34,214 nucleotides of DNA, taken from the NCBI GenBank assembly GCA_036940085.1, contig JALLBK010000071.1, forward strand, positions 1 to 34,214, written 5' to 3'. The position numbers were made by a program, and so were the translations under genes. Below the pieces are notes generated by a model. That model did no database searches and was not told the origin of the DNA. It saw only the letters and a list, made by a program, of their open reading frames with translations. The stretch comes from Discostella pseudostelligera. Lineage: Eukaryota > Bacillariophyta > Thalassiosirophyceae > Thalassiosirales > Thalassiosiraceae. Positions 1 to 8,630 of the stretch are shown one piece after another (position 1 is the first letter of the stretch; every line of letters starts with the position of its first letter).

Positions 1-36
1 ATTCCTTCCACGCGTCGCTCGCTGGGGAGCGTTACG

Positions 37-78
37 GAGAGAGGGAGAGAGGGAGAGAGGGAGAGAGGGAGGGAGAGA
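37..78. repeat. GA-rich microsatellite
   Basis: A purine-only run made of repeated GAGAGAGG-type units lies about 150 bases upstream of the riboflavin synthase start. It probably belongs to the promoter or 5' leader of that gene. Nothing else is recognisable in bases 1-221. Confidence 0.8.
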
Positions 79-221
79 CGCGAGGATTTTCTAATGTGTA
101 AGATTCATCGCCATATTGGTCGATCATCTCGTCATCCTCATCGTCAAGATAATATTCAGCCGAGGGAGAGTATGAACACTCACTGAAGTATCGTTCCTGG
201 GATCTCATTCTAATTCAAACG

Positions 222-1396
222 ATGACATCACTTCTAATCTTCGCATCTGCCGTCCTCCTCGCACCGACGGCAAATGGCTTCGCCCCGGCGCCATCCTCGC
301 GTGGCGTCATACGTCATCGCCCACCACTTGCTCCAACTACAACCGACAACACTCAATCATCATCCTCGTCCTCACTTCATATGTTCACCGGCATCGTCGA
401 AGAAATGGGTGAAGTTCTCTCCCTCACAACCAAATCCGACATGACACTCTGGGATGGCACACAAGGTCTTGGTACGGAAATGGTCATCAAAGGAAATGTT
501 GTTATGGACGGTGCCTACCTGGGATGTTCCATCAGTGTTAATGGAGTTTGTCTCACGGCTACGGAATTGAATTTTGATGAGGGTATATTCAAGGTGGGAT
601 TGGCCCCGGAAACATTGCGTAAGACAAATTTGGGAAATTATGATACTACTACTACTACTACTTCCTCTTCCACAAGCACCAACAACAAACCAATGGTCGT
701 GAATCTAGAACGTGCCTCGGAAATAGGAGGACGAAACTCAGGACATTTCGTACAAGGACATGTCGATGGTGTCGGTACCATCATTGATCGGTGGGTCGAT
801 GGCAATTCTCTCTTCTTCAAAGTGGCCTTCCCGTACGAATACATGAGATACATCGTTCCCAAGGGATTTATTGCCATTGATGGTACCTCCTTGACTGTGT
901 GTGTGATGTTAAGTCTTCGGAAGAGAACGGTGGTGAGAATTGGTTTACCTTCATGTTGGTGGAATATACCCAAAAGAAGATTATTATCCCCATGAAAGCA
1001 GTGGGTGACACGGTGAATATTGAGGTGGATGTGTTAGGGAAGTATTCCGAACGTGCATGGGAGACATTTGTGCCCAAGATGGAGGCATTGGAGGCAAAGG
1101 TGAAAGAGTTGGAAATGAAGATTCTACAATTAGAGAGTGGTGTTGCAGGTGGAGAAAACACTCGTACAAGAATCGAAGATGAAGGTACGGAATCGAACGA
1201 TGAGTCATCCAAAAAGTCGTCAGTGAACACCAATACTGATGAACGACCAAACCAAACAATAAATCCCGAGAAATGGATAAGGGCAGGACAGGAGTTTTTG
1301 CTTGCCACGGACATGAATCCAAAACGAGAGAATCGTAATATGGCGGGCACGGATTGGGTGAGAACGAAGCAGGAGTTTTATGATACTAATTATTAA
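222..1396 (+). CDS. Riboflavin synthase, plastid-targeted, frame broken by a 2-base slip in a GT run
   Basis: This enzyme makes riboflavin by dismutation of two 6,7-dimethyl-8-ribityllumazine molecules. The first ~20 residues form a signal peptide ending in ANGFAPAP, a diatom plastid cleavage motif with Phe. The mature protein starts near residue 54 with MFTGIVEEMGEV, the family N-terminus of the first lumazine-binding domain. The second domain starts near NLERASEIGG and contains GHFVQGHVDGVG. The reading frame from 222 is correct through GTSLT (to 896). The family sequence then continues two bases out of phase (VCDVKSS, then VGDTVNIEVDVLGKY) up to 1396. The break falls in the TG repeat at 896-905, so two extra bases fit. 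With the slip ignored the product is about 390 residues. That is much longer than the usual ~200, because of the presequence and a C-terminal extension with a predicted coiled coil (from about residue 285), an acidic stretch and two W-x-R-x-x-Q-E-F motifs. No intron explains the shift well. Family identification is firm; whether the slip is real is not. Confidence 0.88.
896..905 (+). repeat. TG dinucleotide run carrying the frameshift
   Basis: Five TG units sit exactly where the riboflavin synthase homology changes frame by two bases. One unit fewer restores continuous family sequence across the junction (LTV-CDV). Dinucleotide runs are prone to slippage in replication and to consensus errors. 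Confidence 0.7.
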
Positions 1397-1773
1397 GAAC
1401 TGAAGAAGACGATCTTAAATGCTGAGAGTACTGGGAGTACTATTTCGCCGACTCTCTCTCTCTCTCTAGAAAGTACTTCCTGATTGCGTGTATTCCAATA
1501 GGTGAAATTGAGTTCTTTGCAAGGGGTAGTTATTGTATGGTATGTTGTGATTGGTGCCTTGGCGGTGCGGGGTCTCGATTTACACGTGGCGAAGATTTGG
1601 CGGGAGATGGTAGACGCGACCTTACACGTGGCGATGAGTTTTGGCGAGGAGAGAAGTCTCACCTCTCACTCTAGATACAACATCAAATCCATCTCCTCAT
1701 CCTCATAACTCATAGTCATAGGAGTAGACAGTATCACCACGCCGCCGAGAGACTTTGTCCTTTATCCGAGAGG
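1397..1773. other. Intergenic gap with CT run and G-box/E2F modules
   Basis: No gene is evident in this 377-base gap between two same-strand genes. It holds a CT-rich run at about 1452-1470 and two composite motif copies at 1583-1650, placed 120-190 bases before the CoA-binding protein start. It is best read as that gene's promoter. Confidence 0.6.
1583..1650 (+). promoter_or_regulatory. Two tandem CACGTGGC / TTTGGCG composite modules
   Basis: Copy one is CACGTGGC (1583-1590), a five-base spacer, then TTTGGCGGGA (1596-1605). Copy two is CACGTGGC (1625-1632), a seven-base spacer, then TTTGGCGAGGA (1640-1650). CACGTG is the bHLH/bZIP G-box core, and TTTGGCGGGA fits the E2F/DP consensus. The same pairing recurs inverted at 14031-14088. 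That a factor binds here is inferred from motif match and position only. Confidence 0.5.
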
Positions 1774-2388
1774 ATGAGATGGAGACCATTTGCATTTGCC
1801 TTGGGAAATAGAGCCAGATATTCTAGCACCATGCACGGATCATTCCAAAATGACGACGAAGTCATTCGGCGCATCATGACGACAACAAAAACTATTGCGT
1901 TGGTCGGAGCATCAAAGAATCCAGATCGTCCCTCGAATCATGTCATGTGTAAGTATTATGTTGCGCGACTTCATTTAATGGGGTAGTTTATTCCCTGGGG
2001 TACTTGAGACTTCTAACAAATTAATGTCGATGGTATTGTTGCCGCAGCGACGCTTCAGGAAATGGGTTACAAAGTTATACCCGTCAATCCGGGTTTAGCA
2101 AAGCAGAATGCAACCATCCATGGGGAGAAAGTTTATGCAGATCTAAAAGCCGTAGCATCGGAATATTCCTCAATAGATATGGTTGATGTCTTTCGAAATT
2201 CACAAGATGCAGGGGGGGTCGTAGATGAGGCCATTGAAATTGGTTCAAAGAGTGTATGGCTGCAGGTGGGAGTAATCAATGACGAGGCCAGAAAACGAGC
2301 AGTCTCGGCTGGGCTTGACTGCGTTATGAATGCATGCCCTCTGATAGAAGGCCTGAGGTTGGGTATCTCCGGTCCCAGCACGAAGTGA
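1774..2388 (+). CDS. CoA-binding (YccU-type, Rossmann fold) protein
   Basis: The exons are 1774-1948 and 2048-2388. The 99-base intron has a GTAAGT donor and GCAG acceptor and splits a Ser codon, giving 171 residues. The product matches the stand-alone CoA_binding_2 family: [18 protein letters not shown] is the nucleotide-binding loop region, followed by [11 protein letters not shown], then VDVFRNS and a conserved NACPLIE near the end. Members bind CoA through a Rossmann-like fold; the cellular role is not established. The N-terminus ([19 protein letters not shown]) is basic and serine-rich and resembles a mitochondrial presequence, so import into mitochondria is possible. Met20 is an alternative start that would give a protein closer to the bacterial length. 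It ends tail to tail with the HPt gene, 229 bases away. Confidence 0.85.
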
Positions 2389-2617
2389 ATTAGTTGAGCT
2401 TTGAAAGATATCAAATACAGTACTTTCAAAGCAGTGAATCGAATCCATGCGTAACCTTAACATTCATACACATGATATCTGATGATAACAACTGCACATT
2501 AGCAACTAACCACGAGCATCACATGAATGTTGTTTACAGATCAAATAGTGACCCCATCAACAATCACTGTCATCGATGCAACAACTACCTAGCACCCCGA
2601 ACCCCAAACAGGGATTA

Positions 2618-3278
2618 TCAAACACCGACACTCTCCAAGAATTTATGATAATTTTCCACAGATTTCATCAAGTCGGCATATTTCTCTTTCACTTTTTTAG
2701 CTGCCTCCTCAAGTTTCTCTGAATCCCTGTCTTCCATCGAAAGTGCATTAGCTTCCTCTGCCGCTTGTTCTACATTGGTCGCGCCTTCTCTCAACTGTTG
2801 GCACATGAGGTTGGACGATGCTCCCTTTATAACGTGGGATGCTCGCATAATGCTTAGGAAGGATTGGTCATTTGTGGGTTTCTATGGTGAACGATGTGAT
2901 AAGATTTATTTTGGCGGAGCCGATAGTAGATTGAAGTTGAAGGTAAAGATAAGAAGAAATGCGTCGGAAAGCGGATGAGAACATACACAAGATAGTACTC
3001 CTATGAGCAAGACATAGTAGTGCAGACAAGTCAAGTCCATAGATCTCCCCCTACATGTCCCTTCATCGAAATGGTATCACGACATGCATGCCCAACATTC
3101 AAATATTCTCGCTCACCTCGAGTACCGCATCGATTTTCACTATTTGAGCGTCGATCTCCCCTCGTAAATCCGAAAGAAGCTCACGTAAAAAATCTTCATC
3201 ATCACCGCACTGTTCCATTGCCTCCGTCCAGTCGATGACATGGGAGAAATCGGTAGCGGCAGATTCTGTTGATGCCAT
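2618..3278 (-). CDS. Histidine-containing phosphotransfer (HPt) protein
   Basis: Exon 1 runs from 3278 down to 3117 (54 codons) and exon 2 from 2881 to 2618. The 235-base intron has GTGAGC and ATAG ends in phase 0. The 141-residue product has the HPt layout. An N-terminal helix contains DWTEAMEQCGDDEDFLRELL, a second helix leads to the phospho-acceptor segment ASHVIKGASSNL (H-x-x-K-G-[AS]-S-x-x-L, His at about residue 68), and an amphipathic C-terminal hairpin ends in YHKFLESVGV. Such proteins relay phosphate between hybrid histidine kinases and response regulators, usually as small soluble YPD1-like shuttles. No kinase or receiver gene is nearby. The start chosen is the first Met of exon 1; the open segment and both splice sites support the join. 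It is divergent from the AMPK gamma gene. Confidence 0.82.
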
Positions 3279-3976
3279 GATATTATTGTTGACGACCCGA
3301 GCCGAATTCTATACTCAATGCGATGTAAATTGCTGCTGCTATCGTACTGGATGACGAATGAGCAAACTAAATAATCAATTAAGTATCAAAAGTGGGACAG
3401 CGAGCAACTGCATCAACAGCTAGCGACATTCCTGCACCATAAGAAGTGGCTGTCGCGATCATCGTTTGGCGATAAAATGCGCTGGGGCTTTGTACAAAGA
3501 ATCGCACAAATTCTGTCTGTCACCACACACTCGTCCCTGCAGCCGCCGCCTGGCAGCCCGGCGGCCGGCGGCAGCCAGGCCAGGCAGAGCCGGGCCCCAA
3601 GATAATTGGACATGACATCTCTTTGGTTTATTTAGGTTCATCCTGGTATCTACTGGCCGAGCGGCAAATAATACCCCTACGCCTTACTTAAGCTCCCGCC
3701 CTGTGGAGCCACCGTCATCCATCAAGCAAACTCACCGATCGAAAGATGATAGCAGGTGTTTTGATTGCATAGGTATCTTCATTATCATCCGTCCCTTCTC
3801 TCGTCTGCGACCGCGAGACCCTCGGTGTCGGTGCATCATCAAAATCAGCCAGTAGCAGTAGCAGTAGTGCTCACATCATACAGTGATCTTCTTGTTCTTA
3901 ATCTCTATGAACTCGAAATAAAAATTGTCATCTTCGCGAAGGTTGTAGGAAATATACATACACAAATATATCAATA
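3279..3976. other. Divergent intergenic region with GC-rich island
   Basis: This 698-base gap separates the HPt and AMPK gamma starts. It has no convincing coding sequence. A very GC-rich block at about 3538-3600 is rich in CCGCC and GGCGG words and can fold on itself (CCTGGC at its left pairs with GCCAGG about 20 bases later). CTCCCGCCC at about 3692 is a weak E2F-like half site. It is probably a shared bidirectional promoter. Confidence 0.5.
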
Positions 3977-5287
3977 ATGTCCCATCAAATGAATATATCC
4001 GGCGGTGGGGGCATCGGCGGCGGGATCATCAGCATGGGCACATTCGCCGGCCAACAGGGCGTGGGCTCCTCTTCGGGGATGATGGGAGAACGGGAAGTTG
4101 TGCGCAATACGGGGAAGCAGGCCATTATGTCGTTTTTGGAGACACAAACTTGCTATTCCGTTCTTAGGGCTAGTGGCAAAGTTGTGGTGTTTGATACGAG
4201 AATACCGATTCAGTTGGCATTTTATGCCCTGGTCGAACATGGTGAGAGGATGATATTTACTGTGGTTGGAGATTAAGCGTGATATGAGATTAGCCTGCGG
4301 AAGATTTTTCTGAATTTTCTAGGGGTGGTTTGGACTGCATCGGGTATTGAATTTTGTCTATGAGTGGAGTTCATTAATTCATTTTGTGTCGAGACTCATG
4401 GTTAATTTCTTCCCTCCACCCTCAATACGACAGACATGCAAGCAGCACCCCTTTGGGATCCCAAAAGGTGTCAATTTGTGGGGATTCTTACGGTTACTGA
4501 TTTCATCGATGTTTTGCGATACTACCGGGAAACTGGCTCAGATGTTCTCACATTGGCATCGCGGAGTATTGCAGATGTACTGGCTGACGAGGGCATATTA
4601 AGCACGGTGTTGAAAAAGAATCCTCCCCGTCGGTATGCTTCAAAAGAAGTCGGCTCAGGGGCGGATCAACACTCATCTTTCCTTTCCGTTGATGCCGATG
4701 CTAGTCTTGATCGGGCATGCCTATTATTGCATGACCAGACGATTGACTTTTTACCTGTTATGCTCCCCTCCGACATGCGTGTCCTTGCCACTATCACTTA
4801 TACATGTGTACTGGAGCATCTCGTCAGTAATTTTCGTGAGCAACGGCGTTTGTTTGATGACACCATCTATGACTTGGGAATTGGAACACATGGGGAAGAT
4901 GTTGTGGTTGCGTATATTCATCAAACGTTGCACGAAGTTCTTCACACATTGCACCTTCATGGACTGAGCGCTGTCCCCGTCATCGATGAGAATACCAAAA
5001 AAATCATGGGAGTCTACTCTCGAAGTGATATAACTTTTCTTACGAAAGCAAGCGATGCGGAAGATGCTGTATCGAACCTAGACTTGACGCTGGATGTTCT
5101 TATGGCGCAGCAACGAACTGATGTGACGACTCCCGATGCGCTGCACACATGTTCAGTGCGGCACACTTTACAATATGTCTTTGAATATTTTGCGCAGTGG
5201 AAATTCAATCGACTTATTTGCGTGGATGAAGAAGAGAGAGTCGTCGGTGTAGTAAGCGCGAGAGATTTAGTGGCTTACTTCTTGTGA
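3977..5287 (+). CDS. AMPK/SnRK1 gamma subunit (SNF4-like, four CBS domains)
   Basis: The exons are 3977-4241 and 4434-5287. The 192-base intron (GTGAGA, ACAG) splits an Asp codon, giving 372 residues. After a Gly/Ser-rich N-terminus of about 45 residues comes the AMPK gamma core. FLETQTCYSVL, GKVVVFDTRIPIQLAFYALVEH and QAAPLWD, then FVGILTVTDFIDVL, form CBS1. Three further CBS units follow, with SRSDITFLTK closing CBS3 and SARDLVAYFL closing CBS4 at the C-terminus. The gamma subunit binds AMP, ADP or ATP in the clefts between CBS pairs and so sets SNF1/AMPK activity in the cytosol and nucleus. Length is slightly above SNF4 and human gamma1 because of the N-terminal tail and loops. No kinase-subunit gene is adjacent. 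The family call is firm; nucleotide specificity cannot be read from sequence alone. Confidence 0.92.
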
Positions 5288-5336
5288 GAGTTTAAGGGAG
5301 GCGGAGTTTCTTGTTAATGGAGATGAATCAACATTT

Positions 5337-5385
5337 CATTCTGATTTGGCAAGTAGGTAGAGTACCTATTCACCAAATCAGAATG
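5337..5385. repeat. Perfect 13-bp inverted repeat with inner stem
   Basis: CATTCTGATTTGG (5337-5349) is exactly complementary to CCAAATCAGAATG (5373-5385). Inside it, TAGGTA (5354-5359) pairs with TACCTA (5363-5368) around a GAG loop, leaving a symmetrical 4x4 internal loop. It lies about 50 bases past the AMPK gamma stop codon, so it could form a hairpin in the 3' UTR of that transcript or of the opposing one. Confidence 0.75.
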
Positions 5386-5424
5386 TCGCTACGTATTCAG
5401 TCTCGTGCTGAATGTAAATGTCAT

Positions 5425-5472
5425 GAGAGAATTCAGAATTTAAGGTTGAATAAGTCTTAAATTCGTCCTCTC
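5425..5472. repeat. Second inverted repeat in the convergent gap
   Basis: GAATTTAAG (5436-5444) pairs with CTTAAATTC (5456-5464) over an 11-base loop. GAGAG (5425-5429) and CTCTC (5468-5472) add an imperfect outer stem. It is AT-rich and weaker than its neighbour. Confidence 0.55.
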
Positions 5473-5635
5473 AATATATTCCTTTTTGCTGTCACATGCC
5501 CGTAATGGTGTGCAGCCGGATTTAATCATCACTCTTTGATGGCAGATCTCCTCATTTTCATAATCTTTACCAATCCAGCATTTGCTTCCCCCGCTTTATT
5601 TCCAATTAGTCGCCAAAGTTAAATCGAGTTGCTTG

Positions 5636-6432
5636 TTAATACCTATCCGTATCGATCTGTTCCCCGAGGCCCAAAGGCATCTCTGGCAGTGGAAGTGATG
5701 GGAGGCTGGGCAATGTCACTGACAATTATTCATGTGTGGTGTGTGAATTAGTGCACCGTTCACGAAAAGTAATGAAAACGAATTACAAATAGAGCTGCAT
5801 GCCTCACCAAATCCATCGACAACCAAATTTTGCGAAAAGCTGAAGAAGCCTGCAATAGCCACTAATAACCCCGCGAAGGCTGCCTCTTTTGGAGAGGGAG
5901 AATTCGGTGCAACAAGACGAGCCACATAACTATTTGTGATGCACTATAATGTGAGTTGACAATTTCACAATCAGATATGCGATAACATATGAGAACAAGA
6001 TATTTACCTTGCACCCAGCAAAGTCGAAACCCCCGTGGCAATCTCCAACCCCAATGCAACACTCCCCGCGTCCCCACTGGTAACCATTGGACCAGAAAGT
6101 GCTACTAGTATCACAGCGGCAATACTCGCTGGTGCAAGTATTTTTGCATGAGACAATGACGGTGCCTGTGCAAAGGACCAAATGGCTTCAGATAGGGCAA
6201 CTAAGGCGAAGCCATAGTTTTCTTGTCCAGCCACGAGACCGACAACGTCGAGGTCAGCAGTCACAGCATTGACCTTGGACGCTGCGGTACGATGAGACCG
6301 GGTCTGAACCACCGTATGAGGACCTTTGTGTGCAGCTACCGTTTGTGACGGCCTTATCGTGAATGCCTCAAGAGGCTTGATGAGCACAGCCAAACATAAG
6401 AGTACTAGGGACGCAATTGATATGGACTTCAT
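5636..6432 (-). CDS. Plastid-targeted multi-pass membrane protein, function unknown
   Basis: The proposed exons are 6432-6008, 5929-5808 and 5718-5636, with introns of 78 bases (GTAAAT, ATAG) and 89 bases (GTGAGG, TCAG), giving 209 residues. Residues 1-23 are a signal peptide ending PLEA, followed by FTIRPS, the Phe-led diatom plastid motif. After a hydrophilic transit segment come about four hydrophobic helices: around YGFALVALSEAIW, ILAPASIAAVILVAL, SVALGLEIATGV and FAGLLVAIAGFFSF. With the second intron removed the tail is Leu/Pro-rich (SLPSLPLPEMPLGLG). Without it the protein would run about 25 residues further into unlike sequence and stop at 5716. The third exon is therefore a preference, not a certainty. 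I do not recognise the family; a thylakoid or envelope location is inferred only from the presequence and helices. Confidence 0.7.
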
Positions 6433-6534
6433 CGTGCGGATAGAATGACGGGTGACAGTGACGGCGACGGGTGGGGCCGGGGTGGTTGGTAGTGGTAGCC
6501 ACTATGGGTGGTCCGAGGAGGTGGAAGTGGAAGT

Positions 6535-6556
6535 GCCCATGGCCATGGCCATGGGC
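6535..6556. repeat. Perfect 22-base palindrome (GCCATGG repeats)
   Basis: The sequence consists of overlapping CCATGG words and is its own reverse complement over all 22 bases. It lies about 100 bases upstream of the membrane-protein start. Confidence 0.8.
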
Positions 6557-6635
6557 ATGGGCGAGTGCGTGGTATCTAGAGGACCTGCGCCGTAGGAACT
6601 AGTACAATGTTTTGAAGGAATTTGTACACAAAACT

Positions 6636-6660
6636 TCCCGCCATTTTGAAAATGGCGCGC
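6636..6660. promoter_or_regulatory. Head-to-head E2F-like sites
   Basis: AAAATGGCGGGA on the minus strand (6636-6647) is followed directly by AAAATGGCGCGC on the plus strand (6649-6660). The 12-mer AAAATGGCGGGA recurs at 21115, 21146 and 31651, always in a divergent gap. The core resembles E2F (GGCGGGA) and also YY1-type ATGGCG sites; the binding factor is not known. Confidence 0.45.
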
Positions 6661-6688
6661 CGCCGTATCCGAGCACTTCAACCTATAA

Positions 6689-6834
6689 CTAGCCGCTGCG
6701 CGTCTAGCAGCAGCTAGCCACATAAAGCTCATTGTTACTTTTGTTATGTAAAGCTCAATGTTACTTTTACCATCATAAACAAAAGTAACAATGAGCTTTA
6801 CGTGGCTAGCTGCTGCTAGACGCGCAGCGGCTAG
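6689..6834. mobile_element. Foldback / MITE-like element with ~60-bp inverted arms
   Basis: The left arm (6689-6748) and right arm (6774-6834) are inverted copies differing by one substitution and one single-base insertion over 60 positions. Both arms begin CTAGCCGCTGCGCG at the outer ends. The 25-base loop (6749-6773) repeats part of the arm (TAAAGCTCAATGTTACTTTT versus TAAAGCTCATTGTTACTTTT), suggesting a nested duplication. No protein is encoded. No clear target-site duplication is visible beyond an ambiguous TA. The near identity of the arms implies recent origin or conversion. It could be a miniature inverted-repeat element or the source of a hairpin RNA. Confidence 0.7.
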
Positions 6835-7444
6835 TATGCATGATATGCATGGTATGATGATTACCTTTTAGTTTTAGTGGGAACAACGTCAACTATGTTG
6901 CGTGAAGGGAAGGATTGTCGGTGGTGCAAGTGGTATCGTTTGGTGTTGAGGATGAAGGAAGGTTGGTGTGGCTTCTGAGGATACCATTGCGGATGTGTAG
7001 GATGAATGCTTTTGTGATTCCGAGGCCAAGATTTTGGAGTGTGGATATTTGTGGGGTAGGTGCTGTATGTGAGCGACCATATTATTTGCGTGTTTTGTGT
7101 GTTTTCCAAAAGGCGTCGGCTGAGAGGAGGATACCTGTTGGTGCTGGGTGTTTGGTGGCCCGTTCGTACATGATGTGTGCGTATGGGCGAGTGTGTGGAA
7201 AGGGGAGTTCTGGAATTGTTGATGAAGGTGTGGTGAGGAATGACTGGAGGATAGGTCCTCATCGACCGTGTGGATCAATGACAAAGGGGATGAGGATGGT
7301 GTTGGTACTCCTACTAGCTCCTACGATACTTCATTGGCCACTGGCACTCGAACACCAAGCTCTTTAATCTTTAATGAAGACAACCGACGATGAATACTAC
7401 CACAGCAGGGGCGTGAACCAACACCAAACTAGTAGCCACTGAAC

Positions 7445-8630
7445 ATGTCGCATACTATTGAGGGCACAACGTGTCTCCATAAAGCAGTGCCATTGGTTCA
7501 TGTTCATGTGGGGGGTCCGCCAAGTGATTTTGTTGATTGGTATGTAACTCCGAGGATTTGCTGCTACCATGGATTTTTGGATCTGCCAAGAGATGGAGTA
7601 GAAAAGGTATTGGCCAGATTTTCGTTCTTTGGCCATGAATGGGATTTGACCGTTGGGAATTCCAATCAATTCACTATCTGGCATCGGTCGACCACTCAAA
7701 TAACTTTAGAGGAACCAATAGGTCTTTCCTTTGGACATGCAATTTGGAAGTTCCGGGAAAAGTATGTGTTCGACCACAATAGCACATCATCAATAAGTTT
7801 AAGGCGTGACGATGCCTTGAAATCCATTGAAAATGGGGCGTTAATATTTGAAGTTCGAATGAGGAAGCCGAAAGATTATCGCCTACTCATTCTTGCCCGA
7901 AAATCCCTCAATGTGCAAAACTGTCCAAGGTTTGTTCATGGACAAAGAATCTGCTGACGTTGTCTTTGAGGTCAGGGGGGGACGAAGAGAATCTGGTAGA
8001 AAAAAATCGAAGACAGAACCAACTGAATTTTACGCACATCGCAACATTCTGAAGACAGCTGCTCCACTTCTTGCGGATCTGTGGAATTCTGATGATTCAC
8101 CTTCACGCATCCAACTCCCAAACGAATCACCTCAGATCTTCCATCACTTGCTGTAATACAGTTACGGATGCAACATACCTGATTTCGGATCCGACATCGC
8201 CCATACTAAGGGGATCATAGAAGCAGCTGATAAGTTCGGAGTGACCAATCTTGCAGCGGAAGCGAACCATGTCTCCTCAACGACAATCGATTTAGGTAAT
8301 GTGATGGAGTGTCTTCACTTTGCAGTTTCAAAGAACTGTGCGTTACTCAAGGAATCAGTAATGGATTTCGTTGCCAAGAACAAGGATGAAATACTTGAGA
8401 AGCAGACAATGCTGGATGCCCCTGGCGGTCTCATCAATGATATTTTGTCAGCGATAGTACGGGGAGAAAGAAAGTGTCGATATTATGGCGGGTATAAAGG
8501 GGGTAAATTCAATGTCATGGGCATTACTGAACTTCGCCGGAGAGCGTATGAGAATGGAATAGATGTTGATGGTTCAAGAGAAATGTTGATATCTGCACTC
8601 AAACAATCTGAAGCCGATAAATTAAGTTAG
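7445..8630 (+). pseudogene. Broken MATH-BTB-SAP domain gene
   Basis: Residues from 7445 form a MATH-like region (GHEWDLTVG, then ISLRRDDAL) that reads in one frame to about 7890. The family then continues one base out of phase as PENPSMCKTVQGLFMDKESADVVFEV, the start of a BTB/POZ domain, with FYAHRNILKTAAPLL next. A TAA at 8154-8156 interrupts the BTB domain where relatives usually have a residue inside the HLL-x-Y segment. The same frame continues afterwards with IPDFGSD, IIEAADKFGVTNL and so on to 8630. The C-terminus contains ELRRRAYENGIDVDGSREML, a SAP-like motif. Intact relatives are adaptors that bring targets to CUL3 ubiquitin ligases, and diatoms hold many such genes. Two separate lesions make a functional full-length product unlikely, though the intact frame elsewhere suggests a recent break or sequence errors. 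Confidence 0.8.

Larger units (their letters stand above)
5288..5635. other. Convergent 3' gap with two hairpins
   Basis: This gap lies between the tails of the AMPK gamma gene and the membrane-protein gene. It holds two inverted repeats (5337-5385 and 5425-5472) and AT-rich sequence, and no gene is visible. It presumably supplies both 3' ends. Confidence 0.5.
6433..7444. other. Divergent gap with palindrome, foldback element and G/T-skewed stretch
   Basis: This 1-kb gap separates the divergent membrane-protein and BTB genes. It contains a 22-base palindrome (6535-6556), E2F-like sites (6636-6660), a 60-bp-arm foldback repeat (6689-6834), and from about 6860 to 7370 a stretch whose plus strand is rich in G and T. 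That last part is open in several frames on both strands, with low-complexity His/Ser/Thr/Pro-rich translations on the minus strand. None of the translations resembles a known protein, so no gene is called. Confidence 0.5.

Noticed and set aside
894..913. A 17-base intron (GT...AG) removing the riboflavin synthase frame shift
   Set aside because: Length would restore the frame, but introns this short are not expected here and the excised residues match the family (CDVK after LTV). A TG-run slip is simpler.
6861..7367. Possible transposon-encoded protein in the G/T-skewed stretch
   Set aside because: No reverse transcriptase, integrase, transposase or zinc-knuckle motif could be read in any frame.
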